A stretch of DNA of 64,000 bases from Conchocele bisecta. Its lineage: Eukaryota; Mollusca; Bivalvia; Lucinida; Thyasiridae. The notes under the pieces were generated by a model, which was given only the letters and a program-made list of their open reading frames with translations, was not told where the DNA came from and did not search any database. This document shows positions 33,115 to 43,089 of this stretch, piece by piece. The position numbers and the translations under genes are program-made. The DNA is taken from contig CM055271.1 of NCBI GenBank assembly GCA_029237695.1, forward strand, positions 86,158,208-86,222,207. Reading direction: 5' to 3'. The first letter of the stretch is position 1. Every line of letters begins with the position of its first letter.

Positions 33115-33340
33115 TATTAATTCGTTCCCACGATATAACAATAAGTTCCCTCAATTTAAGAATTCGTTCCCTCGAATTAATAATTCGTTCCCACGATATA
33201 ACATTTCGTTCCCGTAGGAAAGAATTGTTATTTCGTGGGAACGAATTGCTAAATTGAGGGAACGAATTGTTAATTCGTGGGAACGTATTGTTAAATTGAG
33301 AGAACGAATTGTTATTTCGTGGGAAAGAATTAATAAAATA
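33115..33340. repeat. Palindromic array of ~24-bp ATTCGTTCCC units
   Basis: The left half has ATTCGTTCCCACGATATAAC and TTCGTTCCCTCGAATTAATA units. The right half has the complements TTATTTCGTGGGAACGAATT, AAATTGAGGGAACGAATTGT and so on. About nine units are arranged as one fold-back centred at ~33214. No coding signal. Confidence 0.8.
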
Positions 33341-33446
33341 AAAAAGTCTACGACCCCTGCGGGGCTCCGTAGCAGCTTGAGGTAATCGCGGATCTTGTAC
33401 ATGTAGCAGAGCTGCATTTCTAAAGCAATAGTAGCTTTGGTAGAAT

Positions 33447-33762
33447 TATAATCTATTTCACGAAAGCTGCCCAAATATTACGCCCATATAAACAATTCGA
33501 AAACATTATTGTTTTCGATAATAATAAATTAAAGGAAAATTTAAGAATGAGCCTTCTTTTTATTTCGTGAAATTTTGTCAAATATTGGTTTTTATTACGA
33601 AAAATTTATTTCTCTATGGGAATTTAACATGGGGGAAAAAGGTAGAGGAGTTGTGGGAGGAGTCAAAAAACGAAAGATTTTGGAAATTGACTCCGAAACC
33701 TAGCTAGATAGCTTGGAAATGATCTAGCTAAAATTTGGGCAGCTTTCGTGAAACAGACTATA
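33447..33762. mobile_element. MITE with 30-bp terminal inverted repeats
   Basis: Left arm (33447-33476) and right arm (33733-33762) share CACGAAAGCTGCCCAAAT and differ at ~2 positions (TATAATCTATTT against TATAGTCTGTTT). The centre is AT-rich with a second near-palindromic CTAGCTAGATAGCTT patch. Possible TATA target duplication at the ends. Confidence 0.75.
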
Positions 33763-33944
33763 GTTTCTACATACTCTGCAACTAAAATTACGCGGTCTCA
33801 TCGGGGCTTACACCATATTACAGAACATATGGCGGAATGATCTGGAATGAGATATAATTTAAATATCGGTGCACTATGACCGGATAAGAACGACAAGATG
33901 CGATTCGTATGTTTTATTTTATTGGAATTTTCAATCGCGCATTA

Positions 33945-34265
33945 CAGGTTAGAACACAGCAAATAGTTTTACTATATAATTTAACCGAATCCCATCCAAT
34001 AAGGACAGTCTCTCGTACTTTCACTATTCGTATGGATGCTGTGGGACCTACGTCTACATGACATGCAGTCTGTCGGTAGTGGATCTGCCTGAGTAAAATA
34101 ACAGGTTCACTTACTACTAAGAAATAAAAATTCAACCTCGTCATGTCCCAATATTGTGTACATTATTTGGCCATTGCAATGGTATTTACTTATACATCAC
34201 TTCACCAAAAAGTTCAGTGTTTTCTTTTAAATCCTACAAATATTCCGAAAACTGGAGTTACATTA
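33945..34265 (+). repeat. Dispersed repeat family J, copy 1
   Basis: AGCAAATAGTTTTACTA, AATTTAACCGAATCCCA, ACTTTCAC, CGTATGGAT, CTGTGGGACC, CCTCGTCATGTCCCA, GTTCAGTGTTTTCTTTTAAA and GAAAACTGGAG occur in the same order at 46620-46855. This copy has ~85 extra bases (34055-34135). A third, inverted copy lies at 47930-48200. Confidence 0.7.
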
Positions 34266-34333
34266 CGCAAACATTGATCACTCCAGCACACCTCAAGAGA
34301 CCTGGTTACATTCAACCATTGATTGCCACTACT

Positions 34334-34696
34334 ATAGGAATAAATGGCCTTTTGTGGAATTTATCGGGGTATAAACTTGGAAAAGTCGCGGGAATACTGG
34401 ACGAAGGCCGGAAGGCCTCGTCCAGTATTCCCGCGTCTTTTCCAAGTTTATATCCCCGATAAATTCCACGAAAAGGCCATTCATTCCTTATAATTCCAGC
34501 ATTTGAAATAAATTCATCAAGAAAATGTGTTTATTTTCCGTTTTCTTAAGAATTATTTTAACTGCGCCTGACGGTTACGGAAAGTAGTTCGGCATGGAGT
34601 TTACTGGGTATATAAATTTTGGACAGAGACTTGCTACGGACCAATCAAATGTTAGGGAATTGTGTAAATATTTTTGTGCTGGAATTATATGTATAT
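34334..34696 (-). mobile_element. Fold-back element family F2, copy 2 (inverted)
   Basis: The palindrome (34334-34491) is followed by TTTGAAATAAATTCATCAAG...AGAATTATTTTAACTGCG...TTGCTACGGACCAATCAAAT...GGGAATTGTGTAAATATTTT, the complement of the arm in copies 1 and 3. It ends near the scaffold gap. Confidence 0.8.
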
Positions 34697-34723
34697 AATT
34701 TAACAGAAACCTGTGTCACAGGG

Positions 34724-35223
34724 NNNNNNNNNNNNNNNNNNNNNNNNNNNNNNNNNNNNNNNNNNNNNNNNNNNNNNNNNNNNNNNNNNNNNNNNNNNNN
34801 NNNNNNNNNNNNNNNNNNNNNNNNNNNNNNNNNNNNNNNNNNNNNNNNNNNNNNNNNNNNNNNNNNNNNNNNNNNNNNNNNNNNNNNNNNNNNNNNNNNN
34901 NNNNNNNNNNNNNNNNNNNNNNNNNNNNNNNNNNNNNNNNNNNNNNNNNNNNNNNNNNNNNNNNNNNNNNNNNNNNNNNNNNNNNNNNNNNNNNNNNNNN
35001 NNNNNNNNNNNNNNNNNNNNNNNNNNNNNNNNNNNNNNNNNNNNNNNNNNNNNNNNNNNNNNNNNNNNNNNNNNNNNNNNNNNNNNNNNNNNNNNNNNNN
35101 NNNNNNNNNNNNNNNNNNNNNNNNNNNNNNNNNNNNNNNNNNNNNNNNNNNNNNNNNNNNNNNNNNNNNNNNNNNNNNNNNNNNNNNNNNNNNNNNNNNN
35201 NNNNNNNNNNNNNNNNNNNNNNN
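34724..35223. other. Assembly gap (500 N)
   Basis: Exactly 500 N, a typical fixed-size scaffold gap of unknown true length. ORFs drawn across it are artefacts. It lies between an F2 and an H fold-back copy, which could explain a break in assembly. Confidence 1.
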
Positions 35224-35452
35224 ATATGACTTTTATTTACATCGTATAACTATGTATTTCATGGGTAGGTATAAAAAATATATACCGTGACGTTTGTTTA
35301 CTTTTTTGGAATTTCGATTTATAAAGTATATACACATATAATGTCGCTGTGACTGAAAAATGGGCGCTTTGGAGCTTTGAGATCCTGATCAAATAGCACA
35401 CTCCCGTATCATAATTATAATATATGAGAGGATTAAGAAACGGAAAAATAGA

Positions 35453-35784
35453 ATTTCTTTATTTCTAATCAGAATATATGTAGTAGACCATCATTTGAAC
35501 CGTCTCGCCGAGACGGTTCAAATGAGTGGGTCACAACAAATACTTTGGTTCAGAATTAAGGAAAATAGATAGAGAATAGTAGGTTATGCCTGAATGGGAA
35601 AACATATCTGGCATGGCTCAGGAAACGGGATGGGCGAGGCTCTGCCGAGCACATCCCGTTTCCGTGCCGCGCCAGATATTTGTCCCATTCACGGCACTAA
35701 CCTACTATTCATTTATCCCGTTAACACAAATGTTTTCACGGCACCGTGTTTCACGCACATACGCACTGTGTTGACGGGATAAAT
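35453..35784. mobile_element. Composite of three successive hairpins (family H), copy 2
   Basis: Hairpin A (35453-35566), B (35571-35710) and C (35712-35784) in the same order and orientation as copy 1. Hairpin C has a much shorter loop here. The central ACCGTCTCGCCGAGACGGT of A is identical to copy 1. Confidence 0.75.
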
Positions 35785-36000
35785 ATAAATATTGCTTACT
35801 AGAAGCATGACGGGTGTTTCATTGAATGGAATGTCGAAAAAGTCAGATCTTGATCAGACTGTGCTGATGCACAGGCTGATCTAGATCTATATTGGTCCGC
35901 AAACCCCATTTCTCCAGTCACTTATACATATGACTTTCTGGATCAAAGCTATGCACATTTTAGCATATCTTCGATTATATCGAATGTAAGAAAATACAGT

Positions 36001-36250
36001 TTAACCCTTTGAAACCCGAAAGCCCGCTTTATCGGTTTATGCAAACAGTGCAGATCCAGATGAGCCGGCTCGTAACGAGCCGTCTCATCAGATCTGCACT
36101 GTTTGAAAGTAATTTTTCATATTTTTGAGAACAAAAACACCCCCTTTTTTCATAAATGGACGAATCTGAAAAATCATTGTGTGACCATTGGATTGGTCGA
36201 ACACTAGCATATCACAGTCCATCCAGTCCTTCGGGTTGAATGGGTTTAAA
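36001..36250. mobile_element. piggyBac-type MITE (family F3), copy 1
   Basis: TTAA then CCCTTTGAAACCCGAA at the left, TTCGGGTTGAATGGG then TTAA at the right. TTAA target duplication with CCCTTTG ends is the piggyBac hallmark. Inside is the hairpin AACAGTGCAGATC.AGATGAG...CTCGT / ACGAGCC...CTCATCAGATCTGCACTG (36044-36104). Confidence 0.8.
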
Positions 36251-36766
36251 TCTCTGTCTTACATGTAGACCAATTTCGATGATTACCTATGGGGCCGCGC
36301 TCTGTGATAAACCCAACCTTAAATGACAAAACGTCATGAAAGGCCATGAACATGACGTCGCAAAGTTACGCATAAATTTACCAACGTCACGTCGGATTTT
36401 GACACTTGGAATTTGTTGCATCATTGCAATAAGTTTGACCTATTTATAGCTGTACGCTTTAACGGCTCACACATATTTTAATGTTGATATGCGTGGCAGA
36501 ATTGTACAGTTTGTTTTTTATAGTGGTTCAGATATAATTGTCTTTTTTTCTTCGGTTTCCTCAAGGAAATACGTAGTCATTTTGTCGATTATTTTTATAC
36601 AAAATGGGCATATTGCATTTATAAATTGTTATCATTATAATTATATGGACGACTTGTGAAATGACATTTGAACTAAATAACCATACGAACCGGTATTTTT
36701 TAGATAACACATAAAAAAAATCAAAATCAGTTATAAGACAATGTAATCATAATGCTAATATTTATT

Positions 36767-36980
36767 TTAAAACCCTTTGAACCCGAAAGCCCGCATATCG
36801 GTTTTATGCCAAACAGTGGCAGATCCAGATGAGCCGGCTCGTTAACGACCGTCTCATCAGATCTTCACTGTTTTGAAAGTGTTTTTAAATGGAATAGTCT
36901 AAAAACATTTTCCGAGATTGGATTGGTTTCAAAATGAACATATCGCAGCCCATCAGTTACTTAGGGGTGAAAGGGGTTAA
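36767..36980. mobile_element. piggyBac-type MITE (family F3), copy 2
   Basis: TTAAAACCCTTTGAACCCGA on the left, AGGGGTGAAAGGGGTTAA on the right, with the same AGATGAGCCGGCTCGTTAAC hairpin core. Younger/older relation to copy 1 (0.5 kb away) is unclear. Confidence 0.75.
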
Positions 36981-36999
36981 ACATTATTTTATATATTTA

Positions 37000-38400
37000 T
37001 ATAACAATTACAAACAAAACGCGATAACAATTGTACTCGGCGTAGGTAGAAGCGTCTGCATGTTTGTCTAATTTGGGTTGAAACCGGAATACCTCAAAAG
37101 ACAACAAACTTATCCTGTCTGCGATCACCATCAGATATACATGTACTTACAACTTTAAGATCGAACCCGGGGCGCATGTGTGCGCTCTTTACTAATTATG
37201 CTATACGTCCCGTTCAGATTAGAGCGGGGTCGGTTTTTTTCGGCCGTTTAAGACGGAACCGTACACGCTGTGCAAACCCATTCCGATTTGGGATTTATTT
37301 ATGGGCATTCCATTCACGTGGGAAGGTGAGCCCCACCATGTGGCGTCATGATGTGGCGCCACAGGGCGCCCACCGTGTGCTGTCGATGTGCTGTCGATGT
37401 GGTTATATAGCCTATGCTGCTACATTTAGATATCTACCCTTTGTCAAAGTTTCATTTCATTTGTTTTGTTTCCAAAAGTGTACAAACATGTTCTTATCCC
37501 ACTGCACTAAAATAATTTATAGATTAGACTGAATTACGCCATTTTGATATGAGTCACGCTAACATTCATTTGAACGGCTTATAAGTATAAGTTAGATAAT
37601 GTATTCGAGTCGAATATTGTTAGGTAACCGAGCATGGGGCAAATTAAGTTTCATTCAAATACAATAACTTCAAATTAGTTACCCCCGTTGATATTCAGCG
37701 TTCCGTAGACGTCCAATCAAGTGCTGGTTCACGACATGACATAACCGTATTACTCCGCTTGCAGTCACTGCTTAACCAACCCGGCCTGCACATATGCGCA
37801 GTCTGATCAGTGTCAACAGTATTCGGTTTCTGATATAGAGCCATCTGTGCGGACTTATACATTTTTTCTGACCTCATTCTCCAAATTCGTATTGTGTCCG
37901 TGTGGTGCCGAGGCTGAACACAGCTCAACTCGCATCGACCAGTCATTATTTTCTGATTTCGATTAAAAAGAACAGAAATACATGTACTCATATTTCTTTG
38001 TAAACTCGACGGAAATTATAGTCATTACAATTCAAGTTAGCAATAAACATGAAGGCGGAACAGCATCAACACTGGTCACACATACATACTGTGGACCGTA
38101 TATTAGTGATTACTTGCGATTTGCGAATGCGCAGGTTATCCTGACAGTAGAATAGCGTTAATCACCATATATCACACGCTAGACAGATGAATCTCCGTGA
38201 TTTCTCACACGGGTAGGAGGAGTGTGCCAGACAGGTCCAGACAGGTCCAGACAGTGGATCTCACCAGTTAAGTGCAAATCTAGGATCGTCTGGAAATTTC
38301 AATTTGATGGATTTATATTTTTTGAGCATAGCTGCATAGGCTTCTCAATAAATGTAAATCCAATAATTGTTTTACAAGAAAAAACGTTGTTAATGAGGGA
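37000..38400. other. No recognisable gene
   Basis: Mixed unique sequence. A three-unit ACAGGTCCAG repeat (38229-38255) is the only clear structure. GCGCAGTCTGATCAG (37797-37811) resembles blocks at 23385-23400 and is probably a worn MITE end. Confidence 0.4.
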
Positions 38401-38420
38401 AAATTTTTACAGAATTTATC

Positions 38421-38611
38421 TTAACCCTTAGCCTGCTGAATGAAATGTTGTCGTCTGCTGTTTATGTTTTATTTTCGATTTGTCTCGTCAAAAACATGGT
38501 TTGACAGCATTTAGAATCTTTTCCAATGGAAATGATTCTAAAGTGCTGTCAAACCATGTTTTTATTGAGAAACAGGGCACAAAAATAAAGCAACAGCAGA
38601 CGACAGTTTTT
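38421..38611. mobile_element. TTAACCCTTAGC-ended hairpin element (piggyBac-type, one end)
   Basis: TTAACCCTTAGCCTGCTG opens the copy. GTCGTCTGCTGTTTATG...AAAAACATGGTTTGACAGCA pairs with TGCTGTCAAACCATGTTTTT...AACAGCAGACGACAG (ends 38611). No second TTAA end is seen. TTTTGACAGCA also occurs in the hairpin at 59.2 kb. Confidence 0.6.
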
Positions 38612-38677
38612 GCTTTATAGTTGTTTTTATCAAAGGGCCGTTCTAGTCGGAGGCGTGTAAATAATATAAACAAATAC

Positions 38678-38911
38678 CAGGGGCGGATTCAGGATTCAGG
38701 TGGAGGGTGGGGCGGGACTTCTAATTGAAATAGTTTACTATATTTTCGAACTAGCACCGTTTGTTCGTTGACCAAGCGGAGCTGGGGAGACTGCTAGGTG
38801 GGTCCTAAACCCTATTTTGCTGCGTTATGGTGCATTTTAGAGCAAACATATCTTTACTCGCCTAATTGAAGAGCGCGCGCCGGGTTTTTCCCCTACGTGA
38901 ATCCGCCAGGG
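38678..38911. mobile_element. hAT-like MITE with paralogous empty site in the window
   Basis: Left end CAGGGGCGGATTCAGG, right end GTGAATCCGCCAGGG. The sequences on each side (GGAGGCGTGTAAATAATATA and TTTGCAGATT...ATTAATTATTCCCGACGAGAG) lie next to each other in the inverted copy at 54850-55020 with no element between them. Flanking AAATACCA / GAATGCAC against AAATACAC in the empty copy fits a mutated 8-bp hAT duplication. Confidence 0.8.
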
Positions 38912-39089
38912 AATGCACACAAATTCGAAATATTTGCAGATTCACGCGCCTAAAAAATTCAAACGAGACGCTCAAACAAATATCGCAATTTTTGTGCTAC
39001 GGTACATTGTACTTTTTCTGAAAACACAACACAATTAAATTGCAAATTTCGTTTTTCAAATTAATTATTCCCGACGAGAGACATTACAT

Positions 39090-39450
39090 ATATAATTTCC
39101 AGCACATATTTTACACAAATTCCCTAACATTTGATTGGCCCTAGCAAATCTCTGTCCAAAATTTATATCCCAATAAACTCCCACGCCGAACTACTTTTCG
39201 TAACCGTCAGACGCAGTTAAAATAATTCTTAAGAAAACGGAAAACAAACACCTTTTCTTGATGAATTTATTTCAAATGCTGGAATTATAAAAGGAATGAA
39301 TGGACCTTTTTGTGGGAATTTATTCGGGGAGATATAAACTTGAAAAGTCGCGGAATACTGACGAGGCATTCCGCCTTCGTCCAGTAATTCCCGCTACTTT
39401 TCCAAGTTTATACCCCGATAAATTCCACAAAAGGCCGATTCATTCCTATA
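39090..39450 (+). mobile_element. Fold-back element family F2, copy 3
   Basis: Same layout as copy 1: CATTTGATTGGCCC, TTATATCCCAATAAACTCCC, GTTAAAATAATTCTTAAG, then the palindrome 39290-39450. Several single-base gains in the palindrome (for example GGGAATTTATTCGGGGAGAT) show it is older than the other two. Confidence 0.8.
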
Positions 39451-39879
39451 GTATAACACGGCACCAGTACTATATGCTTCCTGTCGGTATTTTTATCGGA
39501 ACATTTTGTAACAATTATACAATCATGAATGTCACATCGCCAACATTTCTCGAAATTGACAGGTTTATGTATATATATAAATTTTTTTTCAAATGTAAAA
39601 CCCATTATCAAAAATCAAACACACCACACATTTCAAAATACACAGTAATGGATAGTTTTTTTTTGCCCTGAATGTTTTGATTTTTCTGCAACTTTGATTT
39701 TGAAAAAAAAAACAACTATAACTTTCCACTTTCCAAATAAATACGCATGCTGTCACGCGAGCATCAGTCACGAACATAACAAACATATGAAGGAATCTAC
39801 AAAGTACGGTTGATAAATGTGTACATTTATAAAATTTGAAGAAACTTATATAAAAAAATCAGTACCGGTACAGGTATCG

Positions 39880-40190
39880 CATTTTCAAAGTACTCCCCCT
39901 GATAAAAGCACTCCCCTCGATACACAGACGGGAGTACTTTGAAAATGGCTAGTCGGCCCATTTTCAAAGTACTCCCCCTGATAAAGGTACTCCCCTCGAT
40001 ACACAGACGGGAGTACTTTGAAAATGGCTAGTCGGCCCATTTTCAAAGTACTCCCCCTGATAAAAGTACTCCCCTCGATACACAGACGGGAGTACTTTGA
40101 AAATGGCTAGTCGGCCCATTTTCAAAGTACTCCCCTCGATACACTGACGGGAGTACTTTGAAAATGGCTAGTAGGCCCATTTTCAAAGTA
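39880..40190. repeat. 79-bp satellite, 4 units, each bounded by inverted repeats
   Basis: Units starting ATTTTCAAAGTACTCCCC begin at 39881, 39960, 40039 and 40118 (period 79), then 40179 after a 61-bp short unit. Each unit ends GGGAGTACTTTGAAAATGG, the complement of its own start. The units are therefore small TIR-like hairpins laid head to tail. Confidence 0.95.
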
Positions 40191-42590
40191 CTCCCCTAAA
40201 GTTTCGATCAATCAACGCAGTTTGTATACGCGTTCAGTATATATGATGTGTCTACATTGTTGGGCATTAAGTGCAACTTTCATCATATGTCCTGATATAT
40301 TCTAAGGGGGGAGTGTTTGGAAATGGGTTACACGGCCATTTTCAAAGAACTCCCCTAAACAAAAGAACGAGCATAGAATCAGCCTACGCGTTTATGGTAT
40401 AAGATAAGCGTCTACAGCGTTGGTCCCATTGCTGTTCCATACTTCCGTCGTACATGTACTCATGTATCAGATATTGCGGGGAGTGGTTTGAAAATGGGTA
40501 AACACTGCCATTTTCAAAGTACTCCCTAAAGAAAAATGAACGAGCATGGCGATGTTACGCATATAATCAAGGCACCTACGCGTTTATGGTAAAGATACCG
40601 TCTATAGTGTTGGTCGATGTTGTGCATACTTCCGCCCATGCATGTACTCATGTATGAGATAATAGAGGGGGAGTGTTTGAAAATGGTAACACTGCCATTT
40701 CAAATTACCCCTCCCCTAAACAAAAAGGACGAGCATGACGATAGGACGCATATAATCAGCCCTACGCGTTTATGTATAAGATAAGCGTCTACAGTATTGG
40801 TCGATGTTGTGCATACTTCCGCCGTGCATGTACTCATGTAATGAATACTGAGGGGAGTGATTTGAAATGGGTAAACACTGCCATTTCCAAGTACTCCCAA
40901 AGCAAAAATGAAACAAGCATGATGATGGTTACGGCATAGAATCACATACGCGTTTATGTATAAGATAAGCGTCTACAGTATTGGTCGATGTTGTGCGTAA
41001 CTTCCGCCGTGCATGTACTCATGTATGAGATACTGAGGGGGAGTGGTTTGAACATGGGTAAACACTGCCATCTTCAAAGTACTCCCCTAAACATAAAGGA
41101 CGAGCATGACGATGTGACGCATAGAATCAGCATAACGCGTTTTATGTATAACAGATAAGCGTCTACAGTATTGGTCGATGTTGTGCATACGTCCGCCTTG
41201 CAATGTACTCATGTAATGAGATAATGAGGGGGAGTGGTTTGAAAAATGGGTAAACACTGCATTTATTTTCAAGTACTCCCCTAAACATAAAGAACGAGCA
41301 TGACGATGTGACCCATAGGAATCAGCATACGCGTTTATGGTATAAGATAAGCGTCTACAGTGTTGGTCGATGTTGTGCATACGTCCGCCGTGCATGTACT
41401 CATGTATGAGATACTGAGGGGGTAGTGGTTTGAAAATGGGTAAACACTGCCATTTTCAAAGTACTCCCCTAAACAAAAATAACAAGTATGACGATGTGAC
41501 GCATATAATCAGGCTACACGCTTGTGGTATAAGATAAGCGTCTACAGTATTGGTCGATATTGTGCATACTTCCGCCGTGCATGTACTCATGTATGAGATA
41601 CTGAGGGAGTGGTTTTGAAAAATGGGTAAGACTGCCATTTTCAAAGTACTCCCCTAAACAAAATGAACGAGCATGATGATGTGACGCATAGAATCAGGAT
41701 ACGCGTTTATGGTATAAGATAAGCGTCTACAGTATTGGTCGATGTTGTGCATACGTCCGCCGTGCATGTACTCATGTATGAGATACTGAGGGTGAGTGGT
41801 TTGAAAATGGGTAAGCACTGCCATTTTCAAAGTACTCCCCTAAACAAAATGAACGAGCATGATGATGTTACGCATAGAATCAGCATACGCGTTTATAGTA
41901 TAAGATAAGCATCTACAGTATTGGTCGATGTTGTGCATACGTCCGCCGTGCATGTACTCATGTATGAGATACTGAGGGAGAGTGGTTTGAAAATGGGTAA
42001 ACACTTCCATTTTCAAAGTACCCCACTAAACAAAAAGGAACGAGCATGATGATGTTACGCATAGAATCGGCATACGCGTTTATAGTATAAGATAAGCGTC
42101 TACAGTATTGGTCGATGTTGTGGCATACAGTTACGTCCGTCCGTGCATGTACTCAAAAATAAATTAAATACTGAGGGGGAGTGGTTTGAAAATTGGTAAA
42201 CTTTGCCATTTTCAATGTACTCCCCTAAACAAAATGAACGAGCATGACGATGTAACGTATCAGCCTACGCGTGTATGGAATAAGATCAGCGTCTACAGTG
42301 TTGGTCGATGTTGTGCATACTTCCGCCGTGTATTACTCAGGTATGGAGAACTGAGGGGGAGTGGTTTGAAAATGGGTATACACCGTCATTTTCAAAGTAC
42401 TCCCCTAAACAAAATGAACGAGCATGACGATGTGACGCATAGAATCAGCAAGCGCGTTATAGGTATAAGATAAGCGTCTACAGTGTTTGGTCGATGTTGT
42501 GCATACTTCCACCGTGCATGTACTTAATGTATGAAGATACTGAGCGGGAGTGGTTCGAAAAATGGGTATACACTAGCCATTTTATGAATC
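40179..42590. repeat. ~186-bp satellite, ~13 units sharing the same inverted ends
   Basis: CCATTTTCAAAGTACTCCCC starts units at about 40178, 40337, 40509, 40697, 40882, 41069, 41260, 41451, 41636, 41822, 42008, 42207 and 42387, with the last closing at ~42580. Each contains GAACGAGCATGANGATGT, GCATANAATCAGC, TACGCGTTTATGGTATAAG, GTCTACAGTNTTGGTCGATG, CCGCCGTGCATGTACTCATG and GGGGAGTGGTTTGAAAATGG. Repeated ORFs on both strands are unit translations. Confidence 0.95.
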
Positions 42591-42845
42591 TTTGTATTAC
42601 TCCACTCATAACCGTACTCAACGCGACTACCATGTAACATATTCGTATTTCTTTGAACACTGATCTCTGTTTCTATATATTTTGTCTTGTTCTGACATTG
42701 ACCTGCGTCTGCATTTTTTCAAGCAAACGCTGTTACACGTGCCAGTCAGCTGAGTAGTGCTCAGTCTGGTTGGGTACAGACAGGGATTAATGTGTATATA
42801 TGATTGTGTACTGTATAGTGATTTGTATGGCACACCCCAAACCGT

Positions 42846-43085
42846 TTTTTGTCGCGCCGCATTTGCGGATAGCGCGACATAGTCCGGGCGTACGTTCGTC
42901 CGTACTCCCGTGTGTGCGGGTTTGCATTAAAGTTTTCGGGTACCCCTTATCTGTGCAACCGTTATTTGGATTGACTTGAAACTTCATATACCAATGAATC
43001 ATCATCCATATTTATATCACACCCATGCGACCCTGATGCCCAATGTCAATGTCAAATCACTTAGAGATTTACCTTAACGTTATTT
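42846..43085 (-). repeat. Family B, diverged inverted copy
   Basis: TGTCGCGCCGCATTTGCGGA.AGCGCGACATAGTC, CGTACGTTCGTCCGTA and CCCTGATGCCCAATGTCAA are complements of the CGGA-tail and TATCGCGC...GCAAGCG blocks of family B. Confidence 0.6.
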
Positions 43086-43089
43086 TTCT

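Noticed and set aside
34619..35290. 223-codon ORF
   Set aside because: Most of it is translated N bases of the scaffold gap.
37150..37205. tRNA gene on the minus strand (GGTTCGATC B-box and TAGCATAATTAG A-box-like)
   Set aside because: The boxes are too close for a full anticodon arm and no cloverleaf forms. At most a tRNA-derived remnant.
41087..41395. 102-codon minus-strand ORF with an internal repeat
   Set aside because: It spans satellite units. The repeat is the 186-bp period and other units break the frame.
39880..42590. CRISPR-like array
   Set aside because: Repeats are regular but the spacers are also repeated, units are 79 or ~186 bp, and the genome is eukaryotic.
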